A DNA stretch of 64,000 bases. It comes from Pseudonocardia cypriaca (GTDB lineage Bacteria > Actinomycetota > Actinomycetes > Mycobacteriales > Pseudonocardiaceae). Where the stretch lies: contig NZ_VFPH01000001.1 of assembly GCF_006717045.1 (NCBI RefSeq), forward strand, positions 992,001 to 1,056,000, given 5' to 3'. Below are positions 16,533-25,614 of the stretch, piece by piece (within the stretch, counting starts at the first letter, position 1; the number at the start of each line of letters is the position of its first letter). Made by a program: the position numbers and the translations under genes. The notes beneath the pieces are model-generated. The model did no database searches. It was given only the letters and a program-made list of their open reading frames with translations, and was not told the DNA's origin.

Positions 16533-17357
16533 TTACGCGAACGACTGCCGGGTGGCGGCGATGCTGCCCAGCAGTCTCAGGGCCTGTGCATCCGGCGATC
16601 CGGGCTCGGCGTGGTAGACGACGAGCTGCTGGCCGGGTGCCTCCCGGATGTCGAAGGTTTGCATGTGCACGGTGATCGCGCCGACGTCGCGGTGGGCGAA
16701 CGTCTTGACCTCGGCGCTCTTGCCGCGGGCCTGGTTGCGGGCCCACAGCCGGCGGAACTCGGGGCTGGAGGTGTGCAGCTCCTCGACGATCGCGGCCGTC
16801 CGCGGGTCGTCGGGCATCGAGCCGGTGGACAGGCGGAACCCGGCCACGGTGTTGGCGGCGGCGTGCTGCCAGTCGGCGTAGAACGCCCGCGCGGCCGGGT
16901 CGCGGAAGATGTTGAGCAGCAGGTTGTCCGAGTAGGTGAACACGTCGTACAGCGCGGTGGCCAGGCGGTTGCGGGCCAGCACGTCGTAGCAGCGGCTGAG
17001 CACGACGGCTGGGGTGTCCGGCCAGCCGTCCATGAGCTGCCGCAGGTGCGGGGACGCCTGCTCGGGGCGGGCCGAGACCGGGCGGGGCGCTAGCCCGGCC
17101 AGCCGGAAGGCGTGCTGGCGGGCGTCGTCGTCGAGCCGCAGCGCTTCGGCCAGGGCGTCGAGGACCTGCGCCGACGGGTTGCGTTCGCGGCCCTGCTCCA
17201 GCCGGACGTAGTAGTCGACGCTCACCCCGCCCAGCAGTGCGACCTCCTCGCGGCGCAGTCCGGGCACCCGGCGCGCCCGACCGGCGGGCAGGCCCACGTC
17301 GTCCGGCCGCACCTCGCCCCGCCTGCTGCGGAGGAACTCACCCAGCTCCGAAGTCAC
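16533..17357 (-). CDS. XRE-family regulator with MmyB-like ligand-binding domain
   Basis: This protein has 274 residues from a GTG start with no clear ribosome site. Residues ~5-75 are an XRE helix-turn-helix (PGLRREEVALLGGVSVDYYVRLEQGRERNPS). The remainder is the MmyB-like PAS-type domain (LDRNRLATALYDVF-like region, FYADWQ and the C-terminal EVKTFAHRDVGAI). In actinomycetes such regulators commonly control an adjacent SDR gene, and here one lies 91 nt downstream on the same strand. Confidence 0.87.
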   Translation of the reverse strand: MTSELGEFLRSRRGEVRPDDVGLPAGRARRVPGLRREEVALLGGVSVDYYVRLEQGRERNPSAQVLDALAEALRLDDDARQHAFRLAGLAPRPVSARPEQASPHLRQLMDGWPDTPAVVLSRCYDVLARNRLATALYDVFTYSDNLLLNIFRDPAARAFYADWQHAAANTVAGFRLSTGSMPDDPRTAAIVEELHTSSPEFRRLWARNQARGKSAEVKTFAHRDVGAITVHMQTFDIREAPGQQLVVYHAEPGSPDAQALRLLGSIAATRQSFA

Positions 17358-17425
17358 CGTCTCACGGTAGCCCGCCGGGACTCCGCACGAAGCTCACTCG
17401 CGGGCACGAGGTGGGCGCCGTGGCG

Positions 17426-19573
17426 TCACGGCTCGGCGATGTCCAGGGTGACCTTCGACAGCGGGCAGCCAACGCACGTAAGGACGTACCCGTCGGCCTT
17501 CTGCTGCGGCGTCAGGCAGTTCGGCCCGGTCGTCGCGACCTCCCCGCCACGGAGCTTCACCATGCAGTCCCCGCAGTTGCCGACCGTGCACGAGTAGGGC
17601 ATCGGCAGCCCCGCCGCGAGCCCGGCCTCGAGAAGCGTCTGGCCCGGCTCGACCACCACCGAGCCGACCTCGCGCGCCCCGTCCTCGACGACCATCTCCT
17701 GCGGCCCGGTGGCCGTGGCCGTCGGGTCCGCCCCGCTGGTGTAGCGCTCGTGGTGCACGCGGTCGTCCGGCACACCGAGCTCGGTCAGGACGCCCTTGAC
17801 CGTGTCCATCAGCGCCTCGGGTCCGCACAGGTAGTACCGGGCGTCCCCGGCCGGCCGCAGCTCGGTGAGCCAGCCGCGCACGCCCGCGGCGTCGAGCCGT
17901 CCGCGCTCCTGCGTCAGGACGTGCGTGACCGACAACCGCTCCGGGTTCTCGTTCTCGAGCCGGAGGAGCTCGTCGGCGAATATGACCTCCTCCGCGCTGC
18001 GGTTGCTGTAGAGCAGCGCGATCCGCGCAGTCGTCGGAGCTGCCGCCAGGAGGGTGCGGATCATGCTCATCATCGGTGTGACACCGCTGCCCGCGGCGAC
18101 CAGGACGACCTCGTGCGCCGCCACCGGGTCGACGTGGAACGCCCCGGACGGACCGCGCAGCGACAGCCGGTCACCCGCGCGCAGGTTCCGGTGGACGTGG
18201 GCCGAGAACCGGCCGCCTTCGACGTGCTTGACCGTGACCTCCAGCCGTGACGCCCCGGGCGCCGACGACGCGGAGTAGGCGCGCCGCACGGGTCGGCCGT
18301 CGATGTCCGCGACCAGCGTGAAGAACTGCCCGGCCCGGAAGTCGAAGGAGCCCGGGCCCTCGGCGTCCTCCAGCACGAGGGTGACCGCGCCGGGCGTCTC
18401 CCGGCGCACCTCGGCGATCCGCACCTCCCGCAGCGGGTTCTCCGCCGCGGGCCCCTTCAGCCGCCCACCGCGCCGCGAGCCGACCTCGACGTCCTCGTAG
18501 CCCTCCTTCCGCAGCCCGGACCGGTAGGCGCGATCGGTCACCAGCCGCAGCAGCCGGGCGATCCCGGGAATCCGCGCGACGACCTCGAGCACGCGACCGA
18601 GCAGGCCGTTCCCGGCTTCGGCCGTGTTCGCGGCAAGGTGGTCGCCGGCCAGCGCGATCAGGTCCGGCGCGCTGCCGGTACCGAGGTGCGCGTCCGCGCT
18701 CCACACCCGCGACCGCGTCACGGCGTCGCTGGCGGTGACCTCGGCGTGTTCGACGTCGATGAGCAGCGCCGCGTGCGGGGACGTCCCGCGCAACGCCATC
18801 GTCTCCAGCAACGCCGGATCGTCGGTGATCGAGCCCCGGCCCCTGACGTGGAGCACACCGGTCCGCCCCGGGACGAGGGCGGCGAACGAGAGCCGGTCGT
18901 CCTCGAGGAGGTTGCGGAGGCTGTCCGCGCGCTTGTTGCCCTTGCGGTCCGGGATGGCGAGCGTCCGGCCGTCGAGGATCCGCGCGACGGTCGGCCGGTC
19001 CCCGCGCGGACTGGTGTCGCTGCCACCCGTGCCGTCCCAGGTGGACAGGGCGAGGAACGGGGCGGCGGCGAGGAACTCGGCGACGCCGGGTCCGCGCAGC
19101 GGGCCCTCGCCCTTCACCTCGGGCGCGGGCTCGGAGGGAGCGGGTGGCTGCCACAGGCGCGAGCGGATGACGGCCTGCGCGCAGTGCACGTACGCCTCCT
19201 CGACGTCGACGAACGTCTCGGCACCCTTCCGCCTGGCCACGGAACCGTTGACGCGCAACGTCTCCCCGACGCCCGGCAGGAGGAAGACGAACGACACCGG
19301 GCCGTGCGCCTCGCCATCGGGCAGGGTGAACGACATCGACGTCGGCGAGTGGACGCGCACGAATCCCGGCCTGCCGCCGACGAACGTGGTGCGGCTGACC
19401 CCATCGGCATCGCGGTAGCCGAAACCCGCGAGCGGGCAGTGCGCCAGTACGGTCCGGCAGCCCTCGTCGAGGGCGGCGACCTGCTTGAGCATGATCATCG
19501 ACGGCGGGCGGCCGAGTGCCGCCTCGACCTCGTCGACCGTCGTCATGCGGTGGAGTGCGCTCGAACGCACCAT
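17426..19573 (-). CDS. Multidomain flavoprotein: PNPOx-like - FNR - 2Fe-2S ferredoxin fusion
   Basis: This is a single 715-residue protein. Residues ~1-320 contain pyridoxamine-5'-phosphate-oxidase-like split-barrel sequence, apparently two units (SMSFTLPDGEAHGPVSFVFLLPG; FLALSTWDGTGGSDTSPRGD). Residues ~375-620 form a ferredoxin-NADP reductase module (RRAYSASS for FAD, GSGVTPMMSMIRTL for NAD(P)H, YLCGPEALMDTV). Residues ~625-715 form a plant-type 2Fe-2S domain with Cys-x4-Cys-x2-Cys (CTVGNCGDC) and a fourth Cys in VLTCVGC. It is a self-contained NAD(P)H-to-acceptor electron chain, perhaps reducing a bound flavin or xenobiotic. Start 19573 gives the full frame; ATG 19546 is an alternative. 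A TetR gene is divergent. Confidence 0.88.
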   Translation of the reverse strand: MVRSSALHRMTTVDEVEAALGRPPSMIMLKQVAALDEGCRTVLAHCPLAGFGYRDADGVSRTTFVGGRPGFVRVHSPTSMSFTLPDGEAHGPVSFVFLLPGVGETLRVNGSVARRKGAETFVDVEEAYVHCAQAVIRSRLWQPPAPSEPAPEVKGEGPLRGPGVAEFLAAAPFLALSTWDGTGGSDTSPRGDRPTVARILDGRTLAIPDRKGNKRADSLRNLLEDDRLSFAALVPGRTGVLHVRGRGSITDDPALLETMALRGTSPHAALLIDVEHAEVTASDAVTRSRVWSADAHLGTGSAPDLIALAGDHLAANTAEAGNGLLGRVLEVVARIPGIARLLRLVTDRAYRSGLRKEGYEDVEVGSRRGGRLKGPAAENPLREVRIAEVRRETPGAVTLVLEDAEGPGSFDFRAGQFFTLVADIDGRPVRRAYSASSAPGASRLEVTVKHVEGGRFSAHVHRNLRAGDRLSLRGPSGAFHVDPVAAHEVVLVAAGSGVTPMMSMIRTLLAAAPTTARIALLYSNRSAEEVIFADELLRLENENPERLSVTHVLTQERGRLDAAGVRGWLTELRPAGDARYYLCGPEALMDTVKGVLTELGVPDDRVHHERYTSGADPTATATGPQEMVVEDGAREVGSVVVEPGQTLLEAGLAAGLPMPYSCTVGNCGDCMVKLRGGEVATTGPNCLTPQQKADGYVLTCVGCPLSKVTLDIAEP

Positions 19574-19612
19574 CAGGAGACCGTATTGTTTCCGCAGCTC
19601 ATGCGACTATTG

Positions 19613-19626
19613 TGAGCATTAGCTCA
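19613..19626. promoter_or_regulatory. TetR operator-like palindrome
   Basis: TGAGC-ATTA-GCTCA lies in the 95-bp gap between the fusion flavoprotein gene and the divergent TetR gene. Inverted TGAGC arms around an AT core are a common TetR-type operator; the assignment is positional inference. Confidence 0.6.
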
Positions 19627-19668
19627 GGTATTTGCTACTCGCTTTTGCCGCCCCGGAGGAGGACCAGG

Positions 19669-20289
19669 ATGCCGTCGGCGAACCGCCGCTTGGAGCCACG
19701 TCGGAGGCCGCGGCAGGTCCGCGCCGAGCTCACGCGTGAGCGCATCCTCACCGCGGCTGCTCACGTTTTCGCCGAGCACGGCTACGCGGGCGGCACCACC
19801 AACCGCATCGCCGCGCGCGCCCGCATCTCCATCGGCTCGCTGTACCAGTACTTCCCGAACAAGGACGCCATCCTCGCCGAGCTCCTGATCCAGCACATCG
19901 ACCGCGGCACCTGGACCGCCGCCGACGAGCTCGACCTGTCGCCCGGGACGCTGGAGGCGACGGTCCGCGCGCTCGTCCGCGACGCGATCGACAACCACCG
20001 CGATGACCCCCAGCTGCTCCGGGTGATGATCGAGGAGGCGCCGGTCTCCCAGGAGCTGCTCGACACGATCGACCGGCACGGGAAGCTGCGCACGGCCCAG
20101 GTCCGCGACGTCATCGTCCGGCACCCCGACATCCGCGTGGGCGACCCCGACGTCGCCGCGGAGCTCATCCTGTTCACCGTGGAGGTGAACACCCACAAGT
20201 TCATGGCCGCCCCGCGGACCATTCCCGTCGAGACGTTCGAGAACGAGCTGGTCGCCATGGTGACCCGCTACCTGCGCGGGGATCGGTGA
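19669..20289 (+). CDS. TetR family transcriptional regulator
   Basis: I start at ATG 19669, behind GGAGGAGG; 206 residues. The Arg-rich leader is followed by the TetR helix-turn-helix (ILTAAAHVFAEHGYAGGTTNRIAARARISIGSLYQYFPNKDA, given here in two pieces by position ~24-65: TTNRIAARARISIGSLYQYF). The C-terminal domain carries EEAPVSQELLD, frequent in AcrR-like regulators. It is divergent from the PNPOx-FNR-ferredoxin gene with a palindrome between, so it probably controls it. Confidence 0.88.
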   Translation: MPSANRRLEPRRRPRQVRAELTRERILTAAAHVFAEHGYAGGTTNRIAARARISIGSLYQYFPNKDAILAELLIQHIDRGTWTAADELDLSPGTLEATVRALVRDAIDNHRDDPQLLRVMIEEAPVSQELLDTIDRHGKLRTAQVRDVIVRHPDIRVGDPDVAAELILFTVEVNTHKFMAAPRTIPVETFENELVAMVTRYLRGDR

Positions 20290-20378
20290 GCACCGCGGCC
20301 GGCCGACCTCCACCGGGGTGGACGGCACGCCGCGACCGGGACCGAGTTGGATCGCACCCAGCAGCGAGGAGGAACCCG

Positions 20379-20786
20379 ATGGCCAAGTACCTGCTTCTCA
20401 AGCACTACCGCGGCGCTCCGGCGGCCGTGAACGACGTGCCCATGGACCAGTGGACGCCGGAGGAGATCACCGCGCACGTGCGGTACATGGACGACTTCGC
20501 GGCCCGGCTCCAGGAGAGCGGCGAGTTCGTCGAACACCAGGCGCTCACCCCCGGGGGTACGTTCGTCCGGTACGACGGCGAGGGGCGACCGCCGGTCACC
20601 GACGGCCCGTTCGCCGAGACCAAGGACCTCATCGCCGGGTGGACGGTGATCGACGTCGACAGCTACGAGCGCGCCCTCGAGCTGGCCGGGGAGCTGTCGG
20701 CGGCCCCGGGGGCGGGCGGGAAGCCGATCCACGAGTGGCTCGAGGTTCGCCCGTTCTACCCGGCGCCGTTCACCATCACGGAGTGA
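20379..20786 (+). CDS. YCII-related DGPF-domain protein
   Basis: The 135-residue protein starts at ATG 20379 behind CGAGGAGG. It contains the motif that names the family, DGPFAETKD, and the N-terminal YLLLKHYRG strand of the YCII/DGPF ferredoxin-like fold. Its stop overlaps the GTG of the sigma-factor gene (GTGA). DGPF proteins are the standard neighbours of ECF42 sigma factors and are thought to be part of that stress-response module; their biochemical role is unknown. Confidence 0.9.
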   Translation: MAKYLLLKHYRGAPAAVNDVPMDQWTPEEITAHVRYMDDFAARLQESGEFVEHQALTPGGTFVRYDGEGRPPVTDGPFAETKDLIAGWTVIDVDSYERALELAGELSAAPGAGGKPIHEWLEVRPFYPAPFTITE

Positions 20787-21940
20787 CCTCTCGGGTGGAC
20801 GAAGTCCTGCTGCGGAGCCTCACGCCGAGCGTGCTCGGCATCCTCGTCCGACGCGGAGCCGACTTCGCGGCGGCCGAGGACGCGGTGCAGGACGCGCTGG
20901 TCGAGGCGATCCGCGTCTGGCCGGCCGACCCGCCACGGGACCCGAAGGCCTGGCTGGTCACCGTGGCCTGGCGGAAGTTCCTCGACGCGACCCGGACCGA
21001 AGCCGCCCGCCGCAGGCGTGAGGACCTCGTCGACGAGGAGCCTGCGCCCGGGCCCGCCACCGCGGTGGACGACACGCTCCAGCTGTACTTCCTGTGCGCC
21101 CACCCGTCGCTGACGCCGTCGTCCGCGGTCGCGCTCACGCTGCGCGCCGTCGGCGGGCTGACCACCCGCCAGATCGCCCAGGCCTACCTGGTGCCCGAGG
21201 CGACGATGGCGCAGCGCATCAGCCGGGCCAAGCGCACCGTCGCGAGCGTGCGGTTCGACCAGCCCGGCGACGTCGCCACCGTCCTGCGCGTCCTGTACCT
21301 GGTCTTCAACGAGGGCTACTCCGGCGACGTCGACCTCGCCGCAGAGGCCATCCGGCTCACCCGGCAGCTCGCCGCCGCGATCGACCACCCCGAGGTGGCG
21401 GGGCTGCTCGCCCTCATGCTGCTCCACAACGCCCGGCGCGCCAGCCGGACCGCTCCCGACGGCAGCCTCGTGCCGCTCGCCGAGCAGGACCGCAGCCGCT
21501 GGGACACCGCGTCGATCGCCGAGGGCGTCGAGATCCTGCAGGCGGCCCTCGCCCGCGACCGGTTGGGCGAGTTCCAGGCCCAGGCCGCCATCGCGGCCCT
21601 CCACGCCGACGCGCCCACCGCCGAGGAGACCGACTGGGTGCAGATCGTCGAGTGGTACGACGAGCTCGCGCGCCTGACCGACAGCCCGGTCGTGCGGCTC
21701 AACCGCGCGGTGGCGGTCGGCGAGGCCGAGGGACCGCGCGCCGGGCTGGCGGCACTCGCGGCGCTGGACGACTCGCTGCCCCGCCACACCGCGGTGGCGG
21801 CGTACCTCCACGAGCGCGACGGCGATCTGGAGAGGGCGGCGCGGCTGTACGTCGAGGCGGCCGAGAAGGCGCCCAACCTCGCCGAGCGCGCCCACCTGAC
21901 GCGCCAGGCCGCTCGGCTCAACGCCCGCCTGCGTCGCTGA
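20783..21940 (+). CDS. ECF42-type RNA polymerase sigma factor with C-terminal TPR-like extension
   Basis: The GTG at 20783 overlaps the upstream stop and gives 385 residues, about twice a normal ECF sigma. Region 2 is at ~20-80 (AAAEDAVQDALVEAIRVW), region 4 at ~105-160 (LTTRQIAQAYLVPEATMAQR). The remaining ~200 residues (LVFNEGYSG, LMLLHNARRASR, LNRAVAVGEAEGP) form the conserved C-terminal extension of the ECF42 group. There is no anti-sigma gene, as in other ECF42 systems, where the extension is required for activity. It is transcribed with the DGPF gene. Confidence 0.9.
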   Translation: MTSRVDEVLLRSLTPSVLGILVRRGADFAAAEDAVQDALVEAIRVWPADPPRDPKAWLVTVAWRKFLDATRTEAARRRREDLVDEEPAPGPATAVDDTLQLYFLCAHPSLTPSSAVALTLRAVGGLTTRQIAQAYLVPEATMAQRISRAKRTVASVRFDQPGDVATVLRVLYLVFNEGYSGDVDLAAEAIRLTRQLAAAIDHPEVAGLLALMLLHNARRASRTAPDGSLVPLAEQDRSRWDTASIAEGVEILQAALARDRLGEFQAQAAIAALHADAPTAEETDWVQIVEWYDELARLTDSPVVRLNRAVAVGEAEGPRAGLAALAALDDSLPRHTAVAAYLHERDGDLERAARLYVEAAEKAPNLAERAHLTRQAARLNARLRR

Positions 21941-21966
21941 GCGGCAGCGGCAGGTCGGCGCCGGAC

Positions 21967-22737
21967 TCAGGGGTAGGTGGTGGGGCGGAGTGCGCGGGAG
22001 ATCCCCAGCGCGGCGGTGCGTACCGCGGGGGCCAGGCGGTGGGGGTGGAGCCGGTTGGCCCATCCGGTGATCGACAGGGCGGCGACGGCGTGGCCGCCGG
22101 TGTCGAGTACGGGGGCTGCGACGCAGGCGATCCCCCGTGCGGACTCCTCGTGTTCCTCGGCGATGCCGGTGCGGCGGATCGTTTCGAGCTCGGCGCGCAG
22201 GAGGCCGGGGGCGATCACGGTGCGGGGGGTGCGGCGCTGCAGACCGGCGGCGATGACGGTCGCCAGGCGCTCGGGTGGGCCGAAGGCGAGCAGCGCTTTC
22301 CCGACGCCGGTGCAGTGGGCGGGCATGCGTCCGCCGAGGCGGGACGGGATCTCGGGGCTGCCGCTGACGGTGAGTTTCTGGACGTAGACGACGTCGGTGC
22401 CGTCGAGGACGGCGAGGTGGACGGTCTCGCGGGTGGCCTCGAACAGGTCGGCGAGGAACGGTGCGGCGACGTCCAGGAGGTCGCGCTGGCGGGGCACGAG
22501 CTGGCCGAGCTCGAACAGGCGCAGACCGAGCCGCCAGGTGCCGGTGTCGGTGCGCTCGACGACGCCCCAACCGGCGAGCTCGCCGAGGAGGCGGTGGGCG
22601 GTGGGTTTGGCGATCGCGGTGCGGCGGCACAGTTCGGCCAGGCCGAGCTCGCCGTCGCCGGGGCGGAACGCGGTGAGCAGGGTGAACGCCCGCCCCACCA
22701 TCGACAGCACCGGACCGTTCCGCTCCACGGAATGCAC
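21967..22737 (-). CDS. IclR family transcriptional regulator (lower meta-cleavage pathway)
   Basis: The 256-residue protein starts at a GTG. Residues ~10-70 are the IclR winged helix (LGLAELCRRTAIAKPTAHRLLGEL) and ~85-250 the GAF-like effector domain (GRMPAHCTGVGKALLAF). It is divergent from the hydratase-dehydrogenase-aldolase operon with only 39 bp between, so it is the obvious regulator of those genes. A 16-bp motif shared with the upper-pathway locus overlaps its own first codons. It resembles the second IclR protein of the window (59660) in both domains. Confidence 0.9.
   Translation of the reverse strand: MHSVERNGPVLSMVGRAFTLLTAFRPGDGELGLAELCRRTAIAKPTAHRLLGELAGWGVVERTDTGTWRLGLRLFELGQLVPRQRDLLDVAAPFLADLFEATRETVHLAVLDGTDVVYVQKLTVSGSPEIPSRLGGRMPAHCTGVGKALLAFGPPERLATVIAAGLQRRTPRTVIAPGLLRAELETIRRTGIAEEHEESARGIACVAAPVLDTGGHAVAALSITGWANRLHPHRLAPAVRTAALGISRALRPTTYP
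22717..22732 (-). promoter_or_regulatory. IclR-box-like 16-bp motif, copy D
   Basis: On the minus strand this reads TTCCGTGGAGCGGAAC and matches 13 of 16 positions of the consensus GTCCGCTSAGCGGAAC built from the copies at 53167, 53205 and 59602. It overlaps codons 2-7 of the IclR gene beside the lower-pathway operon. Function as an operator is inferred from recurrence at three promoters with IclR genes nearby. Confidence 0.45.
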
Positions 22738-22776
22738 GGCTCCATCGTGGCGGGGTCGCGGTGCGAGAGTCCAGGC

Positions 22777-23574
22777 ATGACTTCAGCGAGCACGATCGAC
22801 GCCGGGGTGCGCGCGGCGGCGGAGCGGTTGCGCGACGCGCAGCGCACGCGGGTGCCCTGCCCGCCGGTGCGCGACCTCCTGCCGGACACGTCGGTGGCCA
22901 CCGCGTACGCCGTGCAGGAGCTGCTGACGCGTGCCCGGGTGCTGGACGGCGGGCGGGTCGCCGGTCGCAAGATCGGGCTCACGTCGCCTGCGGTGCAGGC
23001 CCAGTTGGGGGTGGACCAACCCGACTTCGGGGTGCTCTTCGAGGACATGGCCTGCTCGCAGGACCGGCCCATCGACCGCGGTCGCCTGCTGCAGCCGCGG
23101 ATCGAGGCCGAGATCGCGTTCGTGCTCGCCGCCGATCTCGACGGTGACGTGGACGTGGCTGCAGCGCGGGCGGCGGTGGGCGAGGTGGTGCCGGCGTTGG
23201 AGATCGTCGACAGCCGGATAGCGGGCTGGGACATCACGTTCGTCGACACGGTCGCGGACAACGCCTCCAGCGGGCTCTACGTCCTCGGGGACAGCACCGG
23301 GCCGCTGGGCGATCGGGACCTGACCACGGTCGAGATGACCATGACCCGGGCGGACGGGAGCATGGCGAGCACCGGCTCGGGCGCGGCCTGCCTGGGGGAT
23401 CCGGTCAACGCGCTGGTGTGGCTGGCCCGCACCGCGGCCGCGCTGGGTGCGCCGCTGCGCGCGGGTGACGTCGTGCTGTCCGGCGCGCTCGGCCCGATGG
23501 TGCCGGTCGGGCCGGGTGACGCGTTCGCCGCGGAGCTGTCCGGCCTGGGCACGGTACGGGCGAGCTTCACGTGA
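22777..23574 (+). CDS. mhpD: 2-keto-4-pentenoate hydratase (2-hydroxypenta-2,4-dienoate hydratase)
   Basis: The 265-residue protein starts at ATG 22777. Conserved hydratase/decarboxylase sequence is seen: GRKIGLTSPAVQAQLGVDQPDFG, the metal-ligand strand PRIEAEIAFVL and EIVDSRIAGW. It adds water to 2-hydroxypentadienoate to give 4-hydroxy-2-oxovalerate, the first step after hydrolysis of a ring-cleavage product. It is the first gene of a three-gene operon, overlapping the next by 4 nt, and divergent from an IclR regulator. The symbol is assigned by family and gene order. Confidence 0.9.
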   Translation: MTSASTIDAGVRAAAERLRDAQRTRVPCPPVRDLLPDTSVATAYAVQELLTRARVLDGGRVAGRKIGLTSPAVQAQLGVDQPDFGVLFEDMACSQDRPIDRGRLLQPRIEAEIAFVLAADLDGDVDVAAARAAVGEVVPALEIVDSRIAGWDITFVDTVADNASSGLYVLGDSTGPLGDRDLTTVEMTMTRADGSMASTGSGAACLGDPVNALVWLARTAAALGAPLRAGDVVLSGALGPMVPVGPGDAFAAELSGLGTVRASFT

Positions 23575-24512
23575 GCCGGACCAAGGTGGCGATCATCGGG
23601 TCGGGCAACATCGGCTCCGACCTGATGCTGAAGGTGCTCCGGCTGTCGCAGACCCTGGAGATGGGCGCGATGGTCGGGATCGACCCCGGCTCCGACGGGC
23701 TGGCGCGGGCGCGCCGGCTGGGCATCCCGGCCACCGCCGACGGCGTGGACGGGCTGGTCGCGATGCCCGGGTTCGACGAGATCGGGATCGTGTTCGACGC
23801 GACCTCGGCGAAGGCCCACGTCGCCAACGCGGCGAGGCTCGAGCCGCACGGGAAGGTCCTGGTGGACCTCACCCCGGCGGCGATCGGCCCGTTCGTGGTG
23901 CCGGCGGTCAACCTGGACGAGCACGCCGGCGCGCGCAACGTCAACATGGTGACCTGCGGCGGGCAGGCCACGATCCCCGTGGTGGCGGCGGTGTCGCGGG
24001 TTGCACGCGTGCGCTACGCCGAGATCGTCGCCTCGATCGCATCGAGGTCCGCCGGTCCGGGGACCCGGGCGAACATCGACGAGTTCACCGAGACCACCGC
24101 GCGGGCCATCGAGGTGGTCGGGGGAGCGGACCGCGGCAAGGCGATCATCGTGCTGAACCCGGCCGAGCCGCCGATGATCATGCGGGACACGGTGCTGTGC
24201 CTGGTCGACGGTGGCGAGCCGGACGCGATCCGGGCGAGTGTCGTGGGCATGGTCGCCGAGGTGGCCCGGTACGTGCCCGGCTACCGGCTCAAGCAGGCCG
24301 TGCAGGTCACCCCGGTCCCGGCGGACGAGCCGCTCGACACCCTGATCGGGCGGGGCGGACCGCGGCCGGTGTGGCAGGTGACGGTGTTCCTCGAGGTCGA
24401 GGGCGCCGCCCACTACCTGCCGGCCTACGCCGGGAACCTGGACATCATGACGTCGGCCGCGCTGCGCACCGGCGAGCTGCTCGCCGCCCGACCCGTGGGA
24501 GCCGCGCTGTGA
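23571..24512 (+). CDS. mhpF: Acetaldehyde dehydrogenase (acylating)
   Basis: This 313-residue protein has a GTG start within the upstream stop. N-terminal Rossmann motif GSGNIGSD binds NAD; catalytic Cys129 lies in MVTCGGQATIP; FDATSAKAH and NIDEFTETTARA are further family markers. It converts acetaldehyde, NAD and CoA to acetyl-CoA. It normally forms a channelling complex with the aldolase encoded next, whose gene overlaps it by 4 nt. Length and motifs are those of MhpF/BphJ/HsaG. Confidence 0.93.
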   Translation: MSRTKVAIIGSGNIGSDLMLKVLRLSQTLEMGAMVGIDPGSDGLARARRLGIPATADGVDGLVAMPGFDEIGIVFDATSAKAHVANAARLEPHGKVLVDLTPAAIGPFVVPAVNLDEHAGARNVNMVTCGGQATIPVVAAVSRVARVRYAEIVASIASRSAGPGTRANIDEFTETTARAIEVVGGADRGKAIIVLNPAEPPMIMRDTVLCLVDGGEPDAIRASVVGMVAEVARYVPGYRLKQAVQVTPVPADEPLDTLIGRGGPRPVWQVTVFLEVEGAAHYLPAYAGNLDIMTSAALRTGELLAARPVGAAL

Positions 24513-25540
24513 GCACCCCGACGACCACCACCGCGCTCTACGTCCAGGACGTGACCCTGCGGGACGGGATGCACGCCATCCGCCACCGCCTGCACCCCGA
24601 CCAGGTCCGCAGGATCGCCGCGGCGCTGGACGCGGCCGGGGTGGACGCGATCGAGGTCTCCCACGGCGACGGCCTCGCCGGCGCGAGCCTGACGTACGGG
24701 CCGGGCAGCAACACCGACGGCGAGTGGATCGCCGCGGCCGCCGACGTGGTGCAGAAGGCGCGCCTGACCACGCTGCTGCTGCCGGGCATCGGCGCGGTCG
24801 CCGACCTGCGCGGGGCCCACGAGCTCGGGGTGCGTTCGGTGCGGATCGCGACCCACTGCACCGAGGCGGACATCGCCGCCCAGCACATCGCCACCGCCCG
24901 CGAGCTGGACATGGACGTGGCCGGGTTCCTCATGCTGTCCCACATGGCCCCGCCCGCCGAGCTGGCGAAGCAGGCCAAGCTGATGGAGGAGGCCGGGGCG
25001 CACTGCGTGTACGTCACCGACTCCGGTGGCCGGCTGACCATGACCGACGTGCGCGACCGCGTCCGCGCCTACCGCGACGTGCTCGACGCAGGCACCCAGA
25101 TCGGCATCCACGCCCACGAGAACCTGTCGCTGTCGGTGGCGAACTCCGTCGTGGCCGTCGAGGAGGGCGTCACCCGCGTCGACGCATCGCTCGCCGGGCA
25201 GGGCGCAGGCGCAGGCAACTGCCCGATCGAGGCCTTCGTCGCGGTCGCGAACCTGCACGGCTGGGAGCACGGCTGCGACCTGTTCGCCCTGCAGGACGCC
25301 GCCGACGACCTCGTCCGCCCGCTGCAGGACCGCCCCGTCCGGGTCGACCGCGAGACCCTCACCCTCGGCTACGCCGGCGCTTACTCCAGCTTCCTGCGCC
25401 ACGCCGAACGCGCCGCCGCCGACCACGGCCTCGACGCCCGCGACGTCCTGCTCGAGGTCGGGAGGCGCCGCCTGGTCGGCGGCCAGGAAGACATGATCGT
25501 CGACGTCGCCCTCGACATGGCCAACTCGTCCGCCGGGTAG
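24509..25540 (+). CDS. mhpE: 4-hydroxy-2-oxovalerate aldolase
   Basis: This 343-residue TIM-barrel aldolase of the DRE-TIM family has VQDVTLRDGMHAIRH (Arg-Asp for substrate and metal, His as base), EVSHGDGLAGASL, YVTDSGGRLTM and the metal-binding HAHENLS. It splits 4-hydroxy-2-oxovalerate into pyruvate and acetaldehyde and passes acetaldehyde to the acylating dehydrogenase encoded just upstream. With the hydratase and dehydrogenase it completes the lower meta-cleavage pathway. The matching ring-cleavage genes are 28 kb away at 53-60 kb. Confidence 0.93.
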   Translation: MSTPTTTTALYVQDVTLRDGMHAIRHRLHPDQVRRIAAALDAAGVDAIEVSHGDGLAGASLTYGPGSNTDGEWIAAAADVVQKARLTTLLLPGIGAVADLRGAHELGVRSVRIATHCTEADIAAQHIATARELDMDVAGFLMLSHMAPPAELAKQAKLMEEAGAHCVYVTDSGGRLTMTDVRDRVRAYRDVLDAGTQIGIHAHENLSLSVANSVVAVEEGVTRVDASLAGQGAGAGNCPIEAFVAVANLHGWEHGCDLFALQDAADDLVRPLQDRPVRVDRETLTLGYAGAYSSFLRHAERAAADHGLDARDVLLEVGRRRLVGGQEDMIVDVALDMANSSAG

Positions 25541-25614
25541 CGCTGCGGTCGGCGGCGCAGCCCGTGATGGCCGAAGCCGGCCGCGGGCTCGCCGACGCGC
25601 AGGATCGTCACGGA

